Positions 1-11,195 of a stretch of DNA of 64,000 nucleotides are shown one piece after another. The position numbers and the translations under genes were made by a program. The stretch covers positions 1 through 64,000 of the forward strand of contig JARGSG010000054.1 in NCBI GenBank assembly GCA_030374805.1. Reading direction: 5' to 3'. The notes under the pieces are model-generated. The model did not search any database, was not told the DNA's origin, and was given only the letters and a program-made list of their open reading frames with translations. Origin of the DNA: Gracilaria gracilis (lineage: Eukaryota > Rhodophyta > Florideophyceae > Gracilariales > Gracilariaceae). Numbering within the stretch: position 1 is the stretch's first letter; each line of letters begins with the position of its first letter.

Positions 1-2702
1 TTCTGGATGTTGTGTGATGGACGAGGAAGGATGATAATCCGATGGTCATGAATGAGAAGTGCTAGGAACTTGGCAACTCTTGAACGAGATGACTCCCAAT
101 ATTCTGAAATGTCTTTCGCAGACAACTTCACAGCCACGCCTGTCCTTCGTTGAAAACATCATTGAAGAAGAAGGAGTGGATGTGGGGAAGGAGACGCCCA
201 AAACAGATAGCGGGCGCGTTGAAAAGAAGTGGGGCTATCGGGGACTATAATATGCCTCACTTGAATCGCTATGCGGCACTGGCTCTGAAAGTTTATGGCA
301 AAGCGAGGGGCTCTTCCCAATTCTTTGAGAAGTGTGTGAGGAGGGGACGCCGCTGACGCTCAACATGTGTCCAGTGACCTTTTTATGGGACTCCGCAGAT
401 GGGGAATTCCGTTTCGTCGTCCGTTGCTTGCAATGGCATGTGCGACTGACATGAGATTGTTCTCTGCAGGAGGACGGGCCGTTTGAGGATATGAGGAAAG
501 CACTTCTTTCAGTGTGCAATTGGTATGTTTAAAGCTTTTGCGACATGAATGCCAAGAGAAAGAAGATGACAGTTGAAGAAGTGATGCAGAAGGTTTCTCA
601 AGATTGGAGGAAAGGGGGTATCTGTCTTGGAAATATCTCGGGAAGCAAACAGCCAAAATGAAGCTCGCGAGAGCAAAGCGTTTGTGGGACGGGATGGTGT
701 CTAGGAGGGGTGAAGACTGCAGTAAAAAGCTGGAAACAACACATTAAAGTACCGCTGCGAAGTTCAGAAAAGAGGAAGTTGTAAGGAGGTTATTAAGAGG
801 TAGGTTGTGAACCGGAGGGGACGGCCAGGGCTTCATCTGCTGAGCTGGAGAACGATCCCATGGTGGTGGAAATCCCTGAACCGGAACCACCGGTGTTAAG
901 ACGTAGCACAAGACGTAAGGTGGTTCCGGGTCGCTTGAGAGAAAAAGAGGTTGGACGGGTTGTGGGGAAGAAGAGGAAAATGAGGAAGAGAACTTCTGTG
1001 GTGCTTACTGACGACGAGGATGAAGATGATGTGCAACCTGCCCCGAAGCGAAGAAGGAAGGGTACGGTGAACACATCTTCTGTGGACATACCTTTGGAGG
1101 TTGTTAACCTGTTCAGGAAAATGACGAGGACAGCATTGAAGAAGTTCTTTAAGAAGCAGAAAATCAATGTGGTGTCGTCCAGTGAGGGCGAGGAGGAGAG
1201 TGATAGTAGTGAGAAGGATAGTGGATTTCTTGGGGATGAACCGGGGGGGGAAGGTGAAGGAGGAATGCGTAGCTTTGAGGATAACAATCCGGATGTTCTC
1301 CTGAAGGGGATGAAGACAGCTGGGGAGTACACCGGGGAATCAGATATGTCATGGACGAATATGGTGAGTGCACTGCCGAGTGAGTGGCCAGAAGGGAAGA
1401 ATGCTGTGAAACACCAGCACCCGTGAATGGATATGCTTCACCTACAAAAGCAGCATAGGGCGGGGTGTTTAACGGTGGAGGATTTGAGGGCGGTGCATCA
1501 CGCGGTGTACTGGCATGCAGCCCAAAATGTGCACAAGGAACTGGGGACTACGAAGGAACCAGTTCTTGGGGTGAAGGTGCCGTTGAAGGGAAAGCCAAAA
1601 GAGAAAGAGGCTCTTTGGATGGCGGCGATGGAGAGGGATGACCTCGCGCGAGAGTATTTTGCAGCGAAGAGAATGGAGTTGATGGAGATAGGATTCTGTG
1701 TACTGGAGGAATTTGGAAGTGACGAAGGCATGTCAGATGAGGCGAAGAAGAGGGGGGTGTTGTTGGATGAAGATGTGACAGAGAGTATGTTGGAGTTCTT
1801 TCACAAGGATTTCTTGGAACAGCCGGACCTCAAGTTCGAGGAGAACCGCAAGAGATGGAACTCTACCATCAATGCGAGAGATGGGAAGGACGCGGGGGAT
1901 AGGATGCAGGGCATTGGGCGATACATTACCACGAAGAAGTGGGTTGTGGATTACATGGAATCGGATGAGAAGAATGTGATGATGGTTAGAAAGAGGGCGT
2001 TGTTGGATGCTAGGTTTGGGCAGATAGCAGCCGTTTTTCGTCTGTGTAACAACAGTAGGGCGAAGAAGAGGATGTATGCGACGGAAACAGGAGGCCGTGT
2101 GTTGTGTACGGGGAAGGGGATGCCCGAGGCAGGTGTTGCACACCGATTTCCGAGGGTTGACGAATGTGGAGAAGAACAATGGGGAGATTCCAGGATTCTT
2201 CATGATGGCCTCCGGGGGGCGCTCTTTTATGATATGGGTACGTGAGAGGTCACATAATATGTATGTGACGAATGACAAGAGTTTGAAGAGGCTGTTTCGT
2301 ACGATGGTTGTGAAGAAGTTCAGGGTTCCACCGTACTCCATGTTGATTGGAAGGGGAGATGTGTTTCATGCTGGGGCTGGGTACATGGATGCGCTGGTGA
2401 AAGAGAATTGTCTACGGTATCATGTGTACTTGGTGCCCGAGGGATAAAAGCTCCCTGATGCGGTGCACAGGCAGCCTGCTTTTTGGCCCAAATTCTTAGA
2501 TGAGGAATTTGGAATCGGGGAAGACCCGAACGACCAGCTGGACGAGGAGGAAAGTTCTGTGAGCAACTTTGAAATGGAGGAAGAGGAAGTTGGAGAGGAG
2601 GATTACGAAGAAGAAGATGACGAGGTACAAGGCCACAAGGCTGATAACACGGATGGGGACTACGAGGAGGGACCGATGATAATGGATTATGAGGAGGACT
2701 AG
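1..2702 (+). pseudogene. p1 large element protein, copy A (partial, broken); 2OG-Fe(II) dioxygenase-like C-terminus
   Basis: This is the C-terminal two thirds of p1. Order: a segment matching C around LAGALKR.EAIGDY (about 210-290); a basic, Ser/Glu-rich linker beginning RRSTRRK (from 860); a middle domain; then a double-stranded-beta-helix-like region with HTD at 2139-2147, a later FHAGAGY histidine and an LRYH arginine. HxD...H...R is the iron and 2-oxoglutarate binding pattern of Fe(II) dioxygenases. An acidic Asp/Glu tail follows. Breaks seen against copy C: a TGA at 1424-1426 where C has Trp, a frameshift near 2100, and a TAA at 2445-2447 where C has Tyr. The first 850 bases are shifted several times. 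The domain call rests on motif spacing only. Confidence 0.55.
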
Positions 2703-2905
2703 ATAAAACGTGTAGGGCGTGTAGTGCTATGTGTGTGAGAGTGAGGTGACGTGACTAGTACTGAGAAATGAACGAATTTTTTGATATAATGTGAGCATAA
2801 AAGGATTGTTGAAGAAAGAAAATGAGTTTCAAAGCGTGAGGTAAGGAGAGAGAGTATTGTGCGTAGATATCTTTTTTAAAAAATGAGACCAAAGTAGTAC
2901 TGGTA

Positions 2906-3739
2906 CTAAAAGAGAATTTCTTTTCTAAGGACATTGACATAGTTGGTGTGAAAAGGGGCAGGGTCAGCCAAGCCCGCTCTCTTGGTATCCTCGGAGGAAA
3001 GGTAGAAGTAAGCATTTCTGAATTCGTACTCAGAGAATGAGGGGTGGAAGGAGGTAAAAGTGCTGCCGTAGGCGAGGAGTGCTTGTACTGTGGAGGGGAT
3101 ATTGTAGGAGACACCTGTGTTGGAGGAGACTATGCCGAGTAGTTCCTTCATTATCGTTCAGACTATGGTATTGTAGCGGGTGGCCACGTCATGCATGGTA
3201 ATAAAGCGGTGGGAGGAACCAACTAGGTTGAATGAAGAGATCCAGACGAGCTTTTCGTAGTAGGATTTAGAGAAGGCGTCTTCGTCAACGATATTGCAAG
3301 TGAGACCTGCGTTAAAGAAGCGTTGTGCTAGTGCGAAAGCTCATTTTCCGGTGACAGTTGTGAGGCCGTTGGGAGTAGGAGGGGTGACGTCATTCTGTGG
3401 AGGTGCAGCGAGAGTGGGTACGGCGATGTTAAGAACTGCTCGTGTGGTGTGATGAAGACCATGTTTTGAAAGAATGGGAAGAATGTGGCCGTTCTGAATG
3501 AGGACCAAGTCTTTTCTGCGAGATGGAGGGCAGGAGCGAATTACTGTTTCCAACAAGTTGCTCCTGCCGCAGAAGAAAATGGGACCTTGCGGAATGCTGT
3601 CTGCGGCTATGAAATCTTGGAGTGAAAGAATGGTATCTTGAGGGGTACCGTGGTCGTAAAGCATGGAGCCAATGCGGCCTCCGCATACAACAACAGCTGG
3701 GGTGTGGGAGGAGCGGAGAGAAGAGGAAGGCGAGGTCAT
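2906..3739 (-). pseudogene. Ketopantoate-reductase-like NAD(P)-binding protein, copy A
   Basis: One frame of 278 codons runs from ATG (3737-3739) with no frameshift and two internal stops. One is a TGA at 3338-3340 where copy C has Trp in the TGKWA motif; the other lies near 3153. The N-terminus has a Rossmann-type glycine segment (VCGGRIGSMLYDHG), then GPIFFCGRSNLLE, DLVLIQNGHILPIL and EKLVWISSFNLVGS. That run resembles the ApbA/PanE ketopantoate reductase family, which reduces 2-dehydropantoate with NADPH. It is slightly shorter than typical family members (about 290-310 residues). It is convergent with p1. The coding strand is pyrimidine-rich, unlike the other element genes. Substrate cannot be inferred. 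Confidence 0.6.
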
Positions 3740-4147
3740 TATGTCGGATATGTTGGATGCTGTGAGGATATATTGTGGTGCAGGAGAGGAAGGGAGAGAT
3801 GCTTAAGCAGAGAACGGCGTTGCCGATGTATACATCGATAAAGTGGTTTCAGAGGAAAAGATATTTTTTATGACTAAGTAGTTGAAAGAATGAGGTAGGT
3901 GGGTATGAAGGGATTAGGAGTGATGAATATGTTTATGAAAAGAGATGTGTCGAAATGAAGTATAAAGGGGAAGATTTAATGGTAAGGACTTAAGGAACGG
4001 GCGCTGTGGACTGGTTTTGTGGGATGGTACTGAAAGGAAAAAACGAAAATATGGAAATGTCTGGGAGAAATAGAGTTTTTGGGGAATGGCGGGAAATTGA
4101 GGTATAGAAAATTGTGATAAAAATAGGCCTGCGGGGTAGAGGGGTGT
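3740..4147. other. Spacer between divergent Element A genes
   Basis: A 0.4-kb AT-rich interval between the starts of the reductase-like gene (leftward) and the coiled-coil gene (rightward). It presumably holds both promoters. No TATA box or repeat stands out. In copy C the matching interval is about 29811-30112. Confidence 0.4.
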
Positions 4148-4255
4148 GTGGCCACGATTGTAACGGCTGTGATCAGGGGTGGCAAGGACGAGGGTTGTGG
4201 TAAGTCGCTCAGGCCTGTTCAAGTCGTTTATCGCCGGACGCCGTCTTTTTTCGGG

Positions 4256-5203
4256 ATGTCGAATGGATACGTTGATGACGAGGAGCTAATGGCTCTGCTG
4301 CATAGGACGGAAGTGCCAGAGACGCCGCCGCGGGAGGTAGGGGGTACTGAGGGGGTTTGTGTCAGTCAGAGGGTTTGTAATGGGGATGGAGGAGGCGGTG
4401 GTGGGGATGGGGATGGAGGAGGAGGACCGGAGAGAAGGTTTATGGGCGAGATGGAGGAACGGGTGAGGAAGCTTGGGAGGAGTTTGAAGGAGCACTTTGA
4501 CGACATGCTGTCGGAGATGGTGGCAGACATGGGAGGGGTGGTGCTGAGTGTGTCGGAGGTTGGGGTGCCGATGGAATTGATTTCGACGATTCGGAAGAGG
4601 ATGAAGTTGACTGGGGTGGGGGCTGTGGGACATGTGAATGGGATGTTGAAGTGCGTGGGGAGAGAGATGGGGAGGCTGCGAAAGGAGAACATGGGGCTGA
4701 AGGGTAGGGTTGAAGTGTTGGAGGAGCAAGTGGGACAGGTGGAGAAGGCGTGCAAATTGCTGATGAATTTGAAGGAAATGGTGAGGGGAGGGGGAGTAGG
4801 GGAGGGAGAGGGAGCAGGTAAAGGCTCGCCTGTGACGCCTGGTCCTCGGGGTGGGCGGGGGAGTGTGAGATTGAGGGGGGGAGAAGAGGAGGGAGGAAAA
4901 GGTGTGGGGAGTCGACTAAAGAAGCGGACGAAGGGTGGGGTGATGGTGGAGGAGGATGGGAAGGTGTTTGTGCCGCCGCACCTGCCGGGGGGCGTGCCGT
5001 TGGTGGGTTTCGGGAGTGCCGCGGAGGCTGCGAGGACGGCGGAGCGTATATTGGAGGAGCAGGAGGAGAAGAGGCTGGGAGGGGTTGGAAGCCGCTTTGG
5101 GGCTAGGAGGGTGTACCAGAATGGGGAGAGTTGTCCGTTGGACTTCTTTAACTTCACGTTTAGGGAAACTGAAATTCAGGATCCGAATGCCGAGTTGGAG
5201 TAA
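4256..5203 (+). CDS. Coiled-coil protein of Element A, possibly membrane-anchored in the ancestor
   Basis: The first ATG is at 4256 (MSNGYVDDEELMALLHRTE) and the frame runs uninterrupted to TAA at 5201-5203, 315 aa. The frame is open upstream to 4148 without an ATG. Features in order: a Gly/Asp run (about residues 45-60), a long heptad-rich segment with many Leu/Met/Val (about 60-180, including LRKENMGLKGRVEVLEEQV), a Gly/Arg-rich basic stretch, then AERILEEQEEKRLGGVGSRF and a conserved end QDPNAELE. Copy C (28592-29810) shares these landmarks and has a hydrophobic segment (GFISLVLIYL) just before the EEL block, so the intact protein may have had an N-terminal membrane anchor lost here. The family is not recognised. 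This is the only Element A gene in the window without a stop. Confidence 0.6.
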   Translation: MSNGYVDDEELMALLHRTEVPETPPREVGGTEGVCVSQRVCNGDGGGGGGDGDGGGGPERRFMGEMEERVRKLGRSLKEHFDDMLSEMVADMGGVVLSVSEVGVPMELISTIRKRMKLTGVGAVGHVNGMLKCVGREMGRLRKENMGLKGRVEVLEEQVGQVEKACKLLMNLKEMVRGGGVGEGEGAGKGSPVTPGPRGGRGSVRLRGGEEEGGKGVGSRLKKRTKGGVMVEEDGKVFVPPHLPGGVPLVGFGSAAEAARTAERILEEQEEKRLGGVGSRFGARRVYQNGESCPLDFFNFTFRETEIQDPNAELE

Positions 5204-5467
5204 ACCAGCGCTGGGGACCCGAGAGTAAATTTTTTGAGTGATTTTGACGACTGTGACGAATGTGAGGTAACGGGCAGTGGCGCACGAACTGCAAACTAGC
5301 ATACAACTTCAACAAATGGAGTTCAACTGCGGCACGTGGAAATGCGATTTCCAAAAAAAAAATTTTTTTGCCTTGCCAAATAGCGCAATCTGCGAAATTG
5401 CTAGTTTTTTCGGACTTTTATTTTCATAAATAGCCATCTAGCATACTGAACTAGCATTCCGAGAACA
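5204..5467. repeat. Element A terminal region, homologous to Element C left end
   Basis: Non-coding, about three quarters identical by eye to the reverse complement of 28332-28591. Shared blocks include AACTGCAAACTAGC, TTTTTTGCCTTGCCAA, TTCGGACTTTTATTTT and CTAGCAT...AACTAGCAT..CGAGAACACC. Repeated CTAGCAT/ACTAGCA words lie next to the tip and also appear near the right tip of Element B (14460-14530). Confidence 0.6.
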
Positions 5468-6112
5468 CCGACGTACTATTTCCGTAGAAACAAGTTGTTA
5501 CCGACCGAGATTGGCGGAGGCTTTGCTCGATGTAGTCGGTCGTCGAAATCATGTTTGTACATAGCCTGTGCACGTGCCATCGACTTCCGCACAGCAGGTA
5601 TCAGTTTTGAGAGCTGTTTTCAAATCTCGCGGTAGTTACTCACAGATGGGAAGTTTTTCAGCGTATCTTTTGGATGCCAACGCCACTGGTGGGGGCGTAC
5701 GTGAAAATACCAATTCGAATGGTGATACTCCGAAAGTCCCGTGAACTTGTGTATTGTATGCAAATTTAAGTGCACCAGTGTACAAGTCCGAGATTTTTGG
5801 GTGGTTAGCCATGTAGAAGCGTAGCACAGCTAGGATAGTCTGGTTGAACCGTTTGACCTGCTCATTACATTGGGAATTATAGCTAGTCTTGAACAAGTTC
5901 CTTACGTCCCGAATTCGATACACATGCTGTAAAAACCGTGATGCAAACTGCTTACCATGATCGGATAACCACTTTACTGGAAGTCCATAAACGATATTCC
6001 AATGCGTTACGAACGCATTCACCACCATGAAAGCGGTTGTCCTTATGAGAGGCACAGTCCGAACACGTTTTTAGAAGCGGTCGGTAATCACAAGTGTGAA
6101 CTTGTTTCCCGT
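5468..6112 (-). pseudogene. Ty3/gypsy integrase core and C-terminus, degenerate
   Basis: Reverse-strand reading gives TGNKFTLVITDRF (first catalytic Asp), a stop/frameshift, then PLIRTTAFMVVNAFVTHW, KWLSDHGKQF (second Asp) and NEQVKRFNQTI. In the last motif the catalytic Glu expected in NGxxERxN is Lys. Downstream, SVGNNLFLRK resembles the post-core 'VGD-VFLR' segment and ends at the Element A junction. Frame breaks plus the lost Glu show it is dead. Confidence 0.7.
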
Positions 6113-6115
6113 ATG

Positions 6116-6534
6116 CCCTACAAGAAATTTTTTCAATTTTGTGAGTGCAAGTGGAGCGCATCTTTTGCAGAGTTCAGCATCCACCTGCACTCGATCTAAA
6201 CGCCGTTCGCGCTCCAAATGGACACCTTTGTCAGGGCAGATTAACTTTTTTAATAGTTTATTTCATTATTGTGAGTGCGCGTGGAGTGCATTTGGACATC
6301 GCAGGGGGCAGACTACGAACAATGTGGGCGCAGAAGGAGTGCAATATGTATCTTTTGCACTCCATATGCGTTCAATCCGCTTAGCAAGCGTCCTCCAATT
6401 GGACACCACGAAATTAAGCTGCAAAGGCAGATTGCGCGCACTCAATATGAAGTCCGTTTGGCATCCACGTATCCTCCACAATTGCCACCCACCCTCAAAT
6501 TGCACTCCTCTTTCTCCAAAAATTTCTTATAGGG
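6116..6534. mobile_element. 419-bp MITE with 3-bp target duplication
   Basis: Left end CCCTACAAGAAATTTTT and the reverse complement of the right end CCCTATAAGAAATTTTT match at 16 of 17 positions. ATG directly flanks both sides (6113-6115 and 6535-6537). Removing the element and one ATG restores the integrase reading IDILNPLQSTH-TGNKFTLVITD, which fixes both the boundaries and the 3-bp duplication. The interior has many GAGTGCA/TGCACTC words in both orientations and no coding sequence. A 3-bp duplication occurs in PIF/Harbinger and CACTA groups; the family is not identified. Confidence 0.8.
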
Positions 6535-6537
6535 ATG

Positions 6538-7257
6538 GGTGGATTGAAGCGGATTTAGGATGTCGATTGCCGCAATCTTGAGCGGTGCCCTGGCAGGGAA
6601 CTTCTACTGCTTTCTGTTCTTCTGAAGTTTGGCTGGGTCTTTCTCACACTCTGTACAAAACCGTACAGTAGCGTAGCAATCCACCGCCCTGGAAGGCCAG
6701 TATAAGTCCTTCTGCAGGGTTACATAAAGCTGCTTTCTACCTGAGTGACCACCGAGTCTGGCGAAGTGAGAGATTTGAAAAACCCGCGTCTGCAGGGAGT
6801 GCAGTACCACGACTTGTTTGGTAGCTTCGACCGACCTTACGAAGTAGCATTTTTCGTTCACCCCGATGGGGAGGGTTTCACCACCACTAAGACGGGCACG
6901 TATCCCTACGCAAAACAGATCCCCGAAATACTCGCGGATCAGTTTGTCTGGGGCTATACGTACAAATGTCCCCGGTAAGAGTGTCTTAGTAGGTTCTCCG
7001 CTTAACGCTAGTGGTTCGTCGAGGTCAGCATCCATTTCTTGTCTTTCTGGCCACGCGTCCTTGAATTCCGGTACCGGGTCACCCGGGTCCATTCCATCTA
7101 CGATGAAGCAAGGGATCTCGTCATTCTCTGTAGCGAGAGATTCCCCGTTCTTGAGCATTCGTGACAGCGCGTCTGCCTGAGTGTTCTGCGCTACCTTCTT
7201 ATATACAACGTTAAATTCATATTTAGTTAAGTGGAGTCCCCACCGCATCAGGTGCTC
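6538..7257 (-). pseudogene. Ty3/gypsy RNase H end and integrase zinc-binding domain
   Basis: Starts with EHLMRWGLHLTKYEF and a DALSRML block, typical of the C-terminal end of gypsy RNase H. A linker follows, then an HHCC zinc domain: HFARLGGH, LYWPSRAVDCY and CTEC. The frame then reaches a stop and continues as APLKIAAIDIL up to the MITE. The sequence breaks at about 7257 into Element B, and everything before RNase H is absent. Confidence 0.7.
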
Positions 7258-7261
7258 TTGT

Positions 7262-10230
7262 CTTCAAACTTCAATTCTGGCTGATCCTTAAATTCCTTCT
7301 CAGAATACGCCAGCAACCCTTCCGTCACATCTTCATCCAACACCATGCCTCCCTTCTTCGCCACCTCTGATATATCTTCGTCAGTTCCGAAGTGTTCCAA
7401 AACACAGAAACCCCTTTACGTCAACTCCAATCTCTTCGTTGCAAAGAACTCTCGAGCGAGGTCATACCTTCCCATCGCCGCCATCCAAGGACCATCTTTC
7501 TCCCCTGTCGGCTTTCTCTTCAACGGAAGCATCACCCCAAGAACGGGTTCTCTCGTACTCCCCAGCTTCTTGTGCGCATTTTGGACGGCATTCTAGTACA
7601 CCTCGTGATAAACCACTCTCCAATCCACCCCCCCCCCAAACACCCCTCCATGTGCTCTTTTCGCAAAAGAATCATCTCCATCTACGGCTGTGTATGTTTT
7701 TTTGCTTTATTCCTTCCCGACCACGCACTCGGCAGTGCATTCACCAGAATCGTCCGTGGTATATCCGATCCACCAGCCTACTCACCTGCCTTGTTCCTCC
7801 CTTTGAGCGGTTTCTCGGGATTGCTATCTTCAAATCCATGTATCATTCCTTCCTCCACCCCTTCTTCCTTGTTCTGAACGAACCTACTATCGTCCTCACT
7901 GCCGCCATTTTCATCCTCACTCGACGACAGTTTATTTTCTGTTTTTTGAAGAACTTCTTCAATGCCAGTTTCGTCATTATCCTGAATAAAGTAACAAACT
8001 CCATGGGTATATCTCCAGAAGAGGTCTTCACGGTGCCCTTATTCATCCGCTTCGGAGCAAGTTGGATGTATGCATCACCCTCATCGTCAATAAAATCAAT
8101 TAGCTTCCTCTTCTTCTTCTCCTTGCTCCCAGCCTTGCTACCCCAATCCCCTTTCAGCGGAACCGGAGCATTCTCTTTCTGTGTGCTCCGCCTCAACCCG
8201 GATGGCTCTGTTTCAGGTTCTTCCCCCGCAATGGCAGCTTCCAACGACATGGGAGCTTTTTCCACCTCATCAGTTGCTCCGGTTGATGTACCACCACTTA
8301 CACCCATGACTACAACCACCTCCTTCACCTTCTCCGAAGTTTCAAGCGATACTTAAAAAACTTCTTAAATCTTATTACCCGCGGTTTTCACCCTTATAGA
8401 CACCATTCTGTGCCATAAATACCTCGCACCGCTAAGTTCCATTTTTGCTTTCCGCATACCCAGATATTTCATCACAGACACATTTTTTCCTCCTAAGTTG
8501 AACACGATCTGCAATACTTCTTCAAAAGTTCTTCTCCTTCTTCCCAGTGAGCTTATTTAGGTTTTAGATACCTATGGAACATTGAAAGTAGTGCTTCCTC
8601 ATGTCTTCGAAACGACTGGTTCTCGTAGAAGAAGACCATATCAGTTCCACATGCCATTGCAAGCAATATACGATAAATCGAAACTACCCATCGGTGAGAC
8701 CGTTCCGGAAATCACTCGAGACATGTGTCCACGTCAGGGCTGAACCCTCCTCACCCACCTTGTCAAAGAACACCAAAAGCCCCTCATAATACACAAACTT
8801 CAGTACCAATGTCGGGTAACGAGTCAAGTGCCACACGCTGTAGTCCCCGATAGCCTCACTTCTCTCGAAAGCACCAGCTAACTGTTTCAAATTAATGCTC
8901 TTCACATCCACATGTGTCTCGTCCACGAAGTTCTGCAAAAAAGATACCTTCCTATGAATTTTGCCCGAAAACGACATCTTCAGCACATTCCAACTCATTT
9001 CGGTCGAGAGATTGCCGAGTCCTTGCACCTTGGTCATATTGATGGGTTTCCCATCCTTTCTTCGCCACAGCACAAAATCCAGAGAACGGACTATATTCAC
9101 AAACTTCCTGCCTTCCCCACAGCATAACATCCAGAGAACGGACTATATCCACAAACTTCCTGCCTTCCTCACAGCATAACATCCAGAGAACGGACTATAT
9201 CCACCCACTTCCTGCCTTCCCCATTCAAGTCTCGTAGCCCAAGAATTGGGTGATATCCGTCTATGAGGGTTACGGTTACAACAATTATCCTATCAATAAC
9301 TATTTAATTCATATCATACTCCCCGAGACATGCCACAGTAATCGAACCTGCAGACGGAAGCCACCCAAAGTTCCCACATTTCATCATCTTCGCCTTCTTG
9401 TGTCGCAGATTCACACTTTGTACTGTCTTCTTCTGGATTTCAATCATCTCGATATCTATTGTCAACCTGCGCTGAACATAGTCGCCGACGGAAATCTTCT
9501 TGAGAGACAGGATGTTGTCTACCTCCTTCGACGGAACAGTGTCTCCTTCATCGACCAAATCCCCCACCGGGTCAGCAGGAGGAGCCTTACTCGTCCGAAA
9601 GACCTCCACAATATCGTCTTCGGAGTCCTGTTTGATGCTGACGCTCGCTCCCATGGGCTTCTTCATCCCGTGAGAAGAATTTCCTGGAGTTTTGGAAGCT
9701 TCCTGAGCAGCCTTCTTGATCTCCAGAGCCATCACTATCTCATGCTGGGATGTGGAATACTTCCCAGCCCGGGACTCTAGAATAGGACTTTGCGGAATCT
9801 CGATTGGGGCCATCATCGACGTATCCAACTCATACAACCCAGCCCAGAACAACTTGCTCAGCGTACTTGGTGGGTCTTCAGGACCTCGAAAACGGTAATG
9901 GTCCTTCGTGCTTCCATGAATTATAATCTTCGTCCTCCAGATCACAACAAAGTCTTCACCTTCTAGGGCAGTCGCGCTCAGAAGATGCCCATGAAACGAA
10001 CGGCAAGGAGCCTTCCTGGGACCACCGGTAGACCTTACACCTTTTACCTCCGCGGTTCCCACTTTCATCATGCTCTTTCCTTTTCCACCCGTCACGAACA
10101 AATACACCACATCGCCGCCTTTCATGACCAGCGCAGCAGCCGGCGGAGGCTTCTCCGTCATTGCTCAGGCTGGTGGAATACCCGGCGTAGTGCCCTTTGT
10201 CCCCCCTCTCCCTCATGTTAGGGGGCGCAT
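7262..10230 (-). pseudogene. p1 large element protein, copy B (truncated, broken)
   Basis: The homologous start ATG (10228-10230) is followed five codons later by TGA (MRPLT-stop; copy C has Arg). The frame then stays open for about 285 residues from 10161 to 9304: a short segment GGDVVYLFVTGGKG, WRTKIIIHGSTKDHYRF, an acidic/Ser linker, SLKKISVGDYVQRRLTIDIEMIE, and GNFGWLPSAGSITVA. The following ParB-like DGYHR region, seen in C, is disrupted by frameshifts and a 52-bp tandem triplication. Later pieces match C through GLRRSTQKE, SSGDIPMEFVTLF and ALKKFFKKQK. The gene breaks at 7262 into gypsy sequence. It is the best copy for the N-terminal third, reading straight through the stop that C has at 34537. 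Confidence 0.6.
9066..9221. repeat. 52-bp tandem repeat, three copies, in p1 copy B
   Basis: The word CACAGCAYAA recurs at 9066, 9118 and 9170 at exact 52-bp spacing, with the same ATCCAGAGAACGGACTATAT core each time. Copy C has one unit at the same place (about 33815). The two extra units add 104 bp, which is not a multiple of three, so they also break the reading frame. Confidence 0.85.
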
Positions 10231-10717
10231 TTTTGACACCTTTGGACTTGAGTTAGGCCCCATTTTATGCTTGGGAGGCGGCTTTGCGATTACAAGCGGC
10301 TGATAGAATCGAAAAGTTTGTGTACGACTGTCGAGAACGCTCCCGAGATCGGTTTGGCAGTTGTAACTCTCACTCCCGTTCCTTTCCGTCTACTTCATTA
10401 CAGATCCGCGTCTACTCAATATTAGTTTAAAATATACATTGTGCTTATATAAAATGTTAGAGCATACTCACAGGACATTTATAAAGCTACATCAAGCTAC
10501 TGTCATCTAGAGTACACTTGTACAGCAATGTTTGAGCAACGGAGAAATTAATAAAATTTGTGGCGCACTAATTTCACCCTGAGACAACAGACCGGGGTAG
10601 CGTGGCGCTTCGTTGGTGCACCGATGGAGCATCACGCCACCTCGGTCCGCTGACAATGGCACGTCGGCGGTGCCACGTATGTCACCACCTCAGTTTCATC
10701 ACTCACGGCGCTTCGAG

Positions 10718-11038
10718 ACTCAGAGACACAAGTTGATGTCCAGAACATGTTTGAATGTATTTCTGGAACGCACGTCAGTAGCACCTCTGTAGGGTAGGGT
10801 TTAGAATATCAACAGGATATCACTCGGACATTGGCTTACAGCAGTTTTGTTGGAAGCAAATTTCAGGACATCAGTTGGACATCCAAAATTTTGGATACTT
10901 ACGAGACATTACATTGACGTTCCTCTGATGATCCAAAGATCCACGAGAACTGCCACAAATGATATCAATTTGCAAATATCGAAAGGACATAAACTAAATG
11001 TGTAACGCGCGTCAAAGAATATCAGCTTACCTCTCAGG
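10718..11038. mobile_element. 321-bp MITE-like repeat, copy 1
   Basis: Direct repeat of 13885-14205, same length, with many shared blocks such as TGTATTTCTGGAAC, GATATCACTCGGACATT and AGCAAATTTCAGGACATCA. The ends form imperfect inverted repeats (CTCAGAGACACAAGTTGAT against CTGAGAGGTAAGCTGAT). Element C lacks it at the equivalent site between its first two palindromes (about 35365), which gives an empty-site comparison. No coding capacity. Confidence 0.65.
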
Positions 11039-11195
11039 GAGAGCGGGCCAATTTCACTACTCCCAGCACGTTGGTGATGCCATGTGTGCCACCATCCCAG
11101 CTTCATTACTCACGGCGCGTTTGGACAGCCGACCGGGGTGTCGTGGCACTTCATCGGCGCATTGATGAAGCGCCACGACACCCCGGTCGGCTGCA

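Larger units (their letters stand above)
1..5467 (+). mobile_element. Element A, left arm of a large unclassified element (cut by window start)
   Basis: The window opens inside this copy. Gene content and order match Element C read on the opposite strand: end of p1, a convergent ketopantoate-reductase-like gene, then a coiled-coil gene, then a terminal region. The terminus, read inward on the reverse strand, begins TGTTCTCGGAATGCTAGTT, nearly the same as C (TGTTCTCGGCATGCTAGTT). It abuts the Ty3/gypsy integrase sequence, so A inserted into that retrotransposon. The whole forward strand is purine-rich, even under the reverse-strand gene. No transposase, recombinase or polymerase is recognisable. 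The boundary is good to about 10 bp. Confidence 0.7.

Noticed and set aside
4286-5157. Reverse-strand Pro/Ser-rich frames opposite the Element A coiled-coil gene
   Set aside because: They are products of the purine bias; the forward frame is conserved in Element C.
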